The position numbers were made by a program, and so were the translations under genes. A DNA stretch of 64,000 nt, taken from the NCBI GenBank assembly GCA_026182355.1, contig JAPFBL010000068.1:2311001-2375000 (forward strand). Reading direction: 5' to 3'. Source of the stretch: Hermatobates lingyangjiaoensis. Its lineage: Eukaryota > Arthropoda > Insecta > Hemiptera > Hermatobatidae. This document shows, piece after piece, positions 60,497 through 64,000 of the stretch (position 1 is its first letter; each line of letters begins with the position of its first letter). Under the pieces are notes generated by a model. That model worked only from the letters and a program-made list of their open reading frames with translations. It was not told the DNA's origin and ran no database searches.

Positions 60497-60669
60497 CAGG
60501 AATTGCAACCTGCCAGTTTAATTGTTTATATTTCTATTTTGTTTGCCGAGTGTTAAAATTTAGTTTTTGTTAAAAAAATGTTAAATAGTTTAAAATAGGA
60601 TGTATATATGTTCAAAAATCAACCAGTAGATGGTCGAAGAAGACCGAAACGTCGGTAACAATAAAAAAA
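60497..60669 (+). mobile_element. PLE terminal repeat between ORF end and ORF start
   Basis: After the stop come about 130 AT-rich bases and then CAGTAGA, one U, a perfect GGTC/GACC hairpin with a six-base loop, and GAAAC (60646). GTCGGTAAC follows. AC/GU beside GAAA and the GUA after it would suit a minimal helix III and a cleavage triplet. CAGTAGA deviates from CTGANGA at two positions. GGTAAC could serve as a splice donor. Confidence 0.62.
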
Positions 60670-60797
60670 TGGACAGCAAAACATATGGTGAGTTATTACA
60701 CCTAGTTCCTAAAGAAATCAAAGTAAGACTACGAGATTTGGAAAAGAAATTCAGAAAACTAATTAAGACAAAAGTGGGCAGAAAATTTAATCTCACA

Positions 60798-60835
<38 letters not shown>
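60670..60835 (+). pseudogene. PLE ORF start truncated at (TA)n
   Basis: MDSKTYGELLHLVPKEIK, VRLRDLEKKFRKLIKTK, VGRKFNLTC and then a 36-base TA tract at 60799. It is the next unit in the tandem order C-terminus, terminal repeat, N-terminus. The break comes at codon 45 or so, slightly earlier than in the minus-strand stub. Confidence 0.78.
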
Positions 60836-60838
<3 letters not shown>

Positions 60839-61500
60839 CTCGATATCACGAAAGAACTTAAAATCATATTTTATATATGTCAGTACAGTAGAGCTTGCTC
60901 GACACCAATATTATTCTTTCTTAGGGGTATATTATTGAAAAAAAAAATGTATGAATAATAGGAATATTTCTACACGATTTCATTAAAATCTCTGTAGTTT
61001 TTAGTTATTTAACTGAAATTCAATTGTTATAAGGTACAAATATACAGAAGGGTAGATATTGCCCCTCTGTATATTTCAGACAAATTTCTGAAATGGAGGA
61101 CAGTTAACTTTAAGGAGCTTATGTTGTACAGTTATTTGTTTTATAAATTAAATAATAGCATTTAATTATATTTTAAAGACATTAAAATTTGAATAATTCA
61201 TATAATATCGTTCAAAATTTATTTAACTGATTTAAATCAGTGTTCTGCTTTCGTACACAATGGGCTTCCAAGGTAGCTTATATTTTATACCAACTCTCCT
61301 GGCATGAAATGAGGAAAGCTTTATTTGGGCTTTATTTATAATAACTTTAATGTTATTATAAATGCCTCATTAGTTAATTAATTTTAGTGAAATTTATCAT
61401 TTACTGTTATAAATTACTATTTATCATAATTGATTATTAAACATCAGTTTTTCGTATTCAGTGGTCATAGGAAGTAAAATTTAAAATAAATCACAACTTT
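60836..61500. other. No gene seen
   Basis: AT-rich. ATACAGAAGGGTAGATATTG and CCCTCTGTATATTTCAG form a small inverted pair near 61043-61078. Confidence 0.5.
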
Positions 61501-61830
61501 TAAAATGCTGAGATCGGTGCTGTGTTTTGCAGCCAGAGACTATTTTTGTTTGACGCAAGAAGAGGCGCAATGGCTGTTTTGATAATAATAGTTGCGGACC
61601 TGAGCTGTAGGTGTAAGGACGTGAGCCGTAGACGGCCACACTGTGTGCTCTAGGCTGTCGATATCATCCAGGGCTGATTACTGCCTGCTACTGGGATGCC
61701 ATGGTATTAATTTGGCACGAAAACCCCCCCAAAGACCGGTTGGTTTTTTGCCGTAGTTGAATGTCGGTCGCAAGGCCTTTTGCTCCTCGATACACAGATA
61801 CAGTTAAACCGGCTTCTTCTGCCTCTCATC
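61501..61830 (+). other. GC-richer island, possible exon region
   Basis: Two overlapping short frames occur. One begins MLRSVLCFAARDYF at 61505 and stops after 25 codons. The other contains ADLSCRCKD with a GTGAGC donor-like sequence directly after it. TTTTGCAG at about 61527 resembles an acceptor. No domain can be named. Its position 1 kb upstream of the Kazal exon makes an upstream exon conceivable, but a GC-rich repeat is equally possible. Confidence 0.25.
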
Positions 61831-62802
61831 CTTTCTCCAATCTATATATAGTAGCATTTACATTTTCTTCCACTTATTTTAACTAATCTGCTAGACTGAA
61901 TTGAAATTTAATTTATTTTTACTTTATTCTGATTAAGACAAATCAGTTCAATTTTTCTTGCTGCATTCTACATTTTTTTTTTACAGAAACAACAAATAAC
62001 ACAAAAAAATGAAATTTATTTTAAATTCTTTACTTTCTGTCAAGAATTTTGTAATAACCTATTGCTCAAAATATTCTTTCTACCGAAAGGATTTTTGAGA
62101 ATATCAGTAAGATAGAATCCCTTGATTTTGAATCTTTTTTCATCAATAACTAACATCAACCTGGCAGGGTCATAGGGATAAGTATATCGTTTTGTATTTA
62201 GCATATTTCAGGTATGTTATTACTTTATTATAAGTGCAGTAATCATGAAACAAATTTATCTCGTGATTTTTAGACAATACCTCAGTTGAACCTTAAATTA
62301 ACTCCTTATGGGAATTTTGTTGTTTTTCTAGACAAACTAGGTAAAGGATCATACTTTTTAATTTTTAATTTATAGTATATCTTTCTTTTTATCTATTGTG
62401 TGTTTTTCAGTATGTTTAAATTTCCTTTTGTTTGTACATATCTTTGTTTTATACAATGAGCGTTTGCTAATACATTTAATTATTAAAACAATCTCTCGTC
62501 AATATACAACTTATGTCGAGTGTGATGATGCAATAGCCATTGTATGACAATAGTGAATCTTGTTCTTATCGGCATAATATTCATACACATATTCAGGGTG
62601 TCGATTGGTATGTTCCATACTCCAGATGTATACATTGTAACTCTAGATGTCATGTTTCTATTGCCCTTGCTCTCAGGAGGCTTCAGAGAGAGCTGGTGTT
62701 GTGGAGATTGCGCATACAGTGTGTTGTCTGTTATTATGCTTATCCACTCCACTTGCAAGCACTGTAACTCAGGAGTAAAGATTTTGTTGCTATTGCCCAC
62801 AG
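61831..62802. other. Intronic or intergenic DNA upstream of the Kazal exon
   Basis: AT-rich to about 62500. From 62630 to 62800 two similar segments follow each other: CATTGTAACTCTAGATGTCA ... CTATTGCCC...CTCTCAGGAGG and CACTGTAACTCAGGAG ... CTATTGCCCACAGGAG. The acceptor region was apparently duplicated. The frames of 75-110 codons here overlap the duplication and are not supported. Confidence 0.45.
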
Positions 62803-62989
62803 GAGAGTTGCAGCAGCAGAGAAGACAGCTGGTGCTCCGGGGAGCGCGCAGGCGGTCGGCCCGTCTGTGGCACTGACGGCATCACCTACCTCTCCAGATG
62901 TCACTTGGTGAGAGAACAGTGTCGTCGCCTCCGGTCGCCTCTCCTTCTCCCTTCTCTGTACATGAAACACAAAGGCCCCTGTCGCCCAG
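62803..62989 (+). CDS. Internal exon encoding a Kazal/follistatin-type domain
   Basis: The exon is preceded by a pyrimidine-rich acceptor (TTGTTGCTATTGCCCACAG) and followed by CCAG then GTAACC. It begins in phase 0 and ends after one base of a codon. The 62-residue product has ESCSSREDSWCSGERAGG, RPVCGTDGITYLSRC, HLVREQC and LYMKHKGPC. The spacing C-x6-Y-x3-C-x6-C-x19-C fits Kazal-type domains of the long, follistatin/SPARC/SMOC/agrin kind rather than the short ovomucoid kind. The final KGPC is usual there. Such domains are secreted or extracellular and bind proteases, growth factors or matrix. The parent gene cannot be named from one exon. High GC against AT-rich flanks supports coding. The insert before YMKHKGPC (RRLRSPLLLPS) is unusually rich in Leu and Arg. 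Confidence 0.82.
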
Positions 62990-63309
62990 GTAACCTTATT
63001 AAATCCCTACCAGTTAAATATTATAATCTGATGTTCTTGTTCTCCCATAGTTACTTCATTCATTTCTCTTTAATGATTAATAAACTAACGTTGCCACAAC
63101 TAAACGAAGTAACGTGAGGAAAGATGTAATGAAAGGAAACTAAAATAGAGTTTCTAAAATCCATCCTTACTCTATACCAGTTAGTACGTTGGATAAGTTA
63201 GGAAGAGAATTATGAGAAATAGAGGAATACACAACTAGGAGTCAGTATTATAATATACTCTCCGTCTCTCTGTAAATGTACATATGTATGCGTATATATT
63301 TATATATAT

Positions 63310-63410
63310 ATATAGATTATATAAACCCCGCGGCTACTCGCAGGAGTGCTTCTACCTGATGACGACTCTAGTCGAAATATTTTAGTGAGTGTTGTATGCC
63401 TTTATTTATG
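63310..63410 (+). mobile_element. PLE-type terminal repeat, family E, after a TATA tract
   Basis: A TATATA run at 63297-63313 precedes GCGGCTACTCGCAGGAG and TTCTACCTGATGA (CTGATGA at 63356). A GACT/AGTC hairpin, GAAATAT (63374) and GTGAGT (63385-63390) follow. It is homologous to 11180-11285. It lies in the presumed intron downstream of the Kazal exon. Confidence 0.7.
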
Positions 63411-64000
63411 TTTTTTTCTTGTTGTATTGAGCTATACATAAATCTTAAGAAGAGGGTTGAAACAGGTGCTTACCAATGATGGATGCAGCAGTAGGCTATT
63501 TGATATCACTCTAAGGAATTATAATAACAGCGTAGTTACTAACTTACCAGTTCACGAAGAACCATAATAAAATACACACCACACAATATCAAAACAAGAT
63601 CCAATAACCTGCATTAGATTGATAGTATCATCAATAGATGATACTAAAAAAGAGTCGAAAACAGGCATAAACCCTGATCATCAGCTGAAACTTAATATTG
63701 ATATCAGTGTATCAACAGCACTCATGACCATACGCAACAACCTACAGAGAAAACAAACTGTGTGTACAATCAGTGTCGTACATAAAGGCAATAGTATGGA
63801 TGGACATTATAATTCCTTCAATCAGCGTGTATTGAACATCTATCTATGCATCTTTCTGTGAGAACCTCAGATGAACACATCTAGAACATAGAAAAGAAAA
63901 GCTCACCGCAAAATGCTTACTTTGAAATCAGAATTAATATACCAGGAGAATGATTATACTAGCCTACAGATGTTCGTAGTATTTAATATATTATAAAAAC
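63411..64000. other. No gene recognised to the window end
   Basis: An 80-codon frame at 63619 has no known domain. The following exon of the Kazal gene, if the gene continues, is not within the window as far as I can see. Confidence 0.45.

Noticed and set aside
62483..62876. Frames of 75-110 codons overlapping the Kazal exon
   Set aside because: They are in other phases or on the other strand, and they cross the acceptor site. The Kazal frame has the cysteine pattern and the splice sites.
786..63410. Calling the recurrent cores active hammerhead ribozymes
   Set aside because: Most have an extra base before helix II, several lack GAAA (GATA at 11472, GCTA at 36840, AAAA at 54143), and helix III and the cleavage triplet are visible only in a few. 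I kept it as a resemblance to test.
1..64000. Integrated viral genes
   Set aside because: The reverse transcriptase, endonuclease and helicase remnants fit PLE, non-LTR and Helitron families. I saw no capsid, envelope or polymerase pattern of a virus.

Overview
The window is AT-rich nuclear DNA of an animal, most likely an invertebrate. The evidence is one intron-flanked Kazal/follistatin-type exon near the right end, many degraded Penelope-like elements (PLEs), remnants of a non-LTR retrotransposon and a Helitron, tRNA-derived SINEs, Tigger/pogo-type MITEs and frequent (TA)n tracts. Arthropod is my best guess, but the sequence does not settle the phylum. I found no rRNA gene, no intact tRNA gene, no CRISPR array and no bacterial-style operon. 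Most open frames are chance frames in AT-rich DNA or in repeats, and I left them out.

Layout. 0-9 kb: a 28-bp minisatellite, several fold-back repeats carrying PLE-type terminal motifs, and a tRNA-derived SINE. 9-10 kb: a decayed non-LTR endonuclease on the minus strand. 10.7-13.2 kb: PLE terminal repeats, the start of a PLE ORF and a fold-back. 13.9-14.4 kb: a MITE-like element. 15-32 kb: mostly unique AT-rich DNA with scattered repeats, an inverted-repeat element at 21.4-22.5 kb and one orphan ORF at 20.9 kb. 32.3-38.1 kb: a direct duplication of about 2.4 kb. One copy carries two later insertions (a Tigger-like MITE and a palindromic PLE-type element); the other preserves both empty sites. 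40.6-42.6 kb: a decayed PLE reverse transcriptase, a Helitron helicase fragment and a PLE terminal repeat. 48.9-51.5 kb: satellite-like arrays with 97-bp and 101-bp units. 52.8-54.3 kb: a cluster of fold-backs next to (TA)n. 55.7-57.2 kb: the longest copy of an unnamed dispersed family (family D). 60.0-60.9 kb: a rearranged PLE with endonuclease C-terminus, terminal repeat and truncated next ORF. 62.8-63.0 kb: the Kazal exon.

Main signal. More than twenty places carry the same small architecture: CTGANGA (or a near variant), a short hairpin, then GAAA. Many have a splice-donor-like GTRAGT 8-25 bases further on. These lie in PLE terminal repeats of at least five families, often paired head to head and often beside (TA)n. 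They resemble the hammerhead ribozyme core known from PLE terminal repeats, but most have one extra base before helix II, so activity is not assured. PLE ORF N-terminal stubs stop a few dozen codons in, several of them at (TA)n. This fits 3' ends made from read-through of tandem copies and joined to TA microsatellite targets.

The only host coding sequence I can support well is the Kazal exon. An orphan 66-codon ORF at 20.9 kb is possible but unproven.
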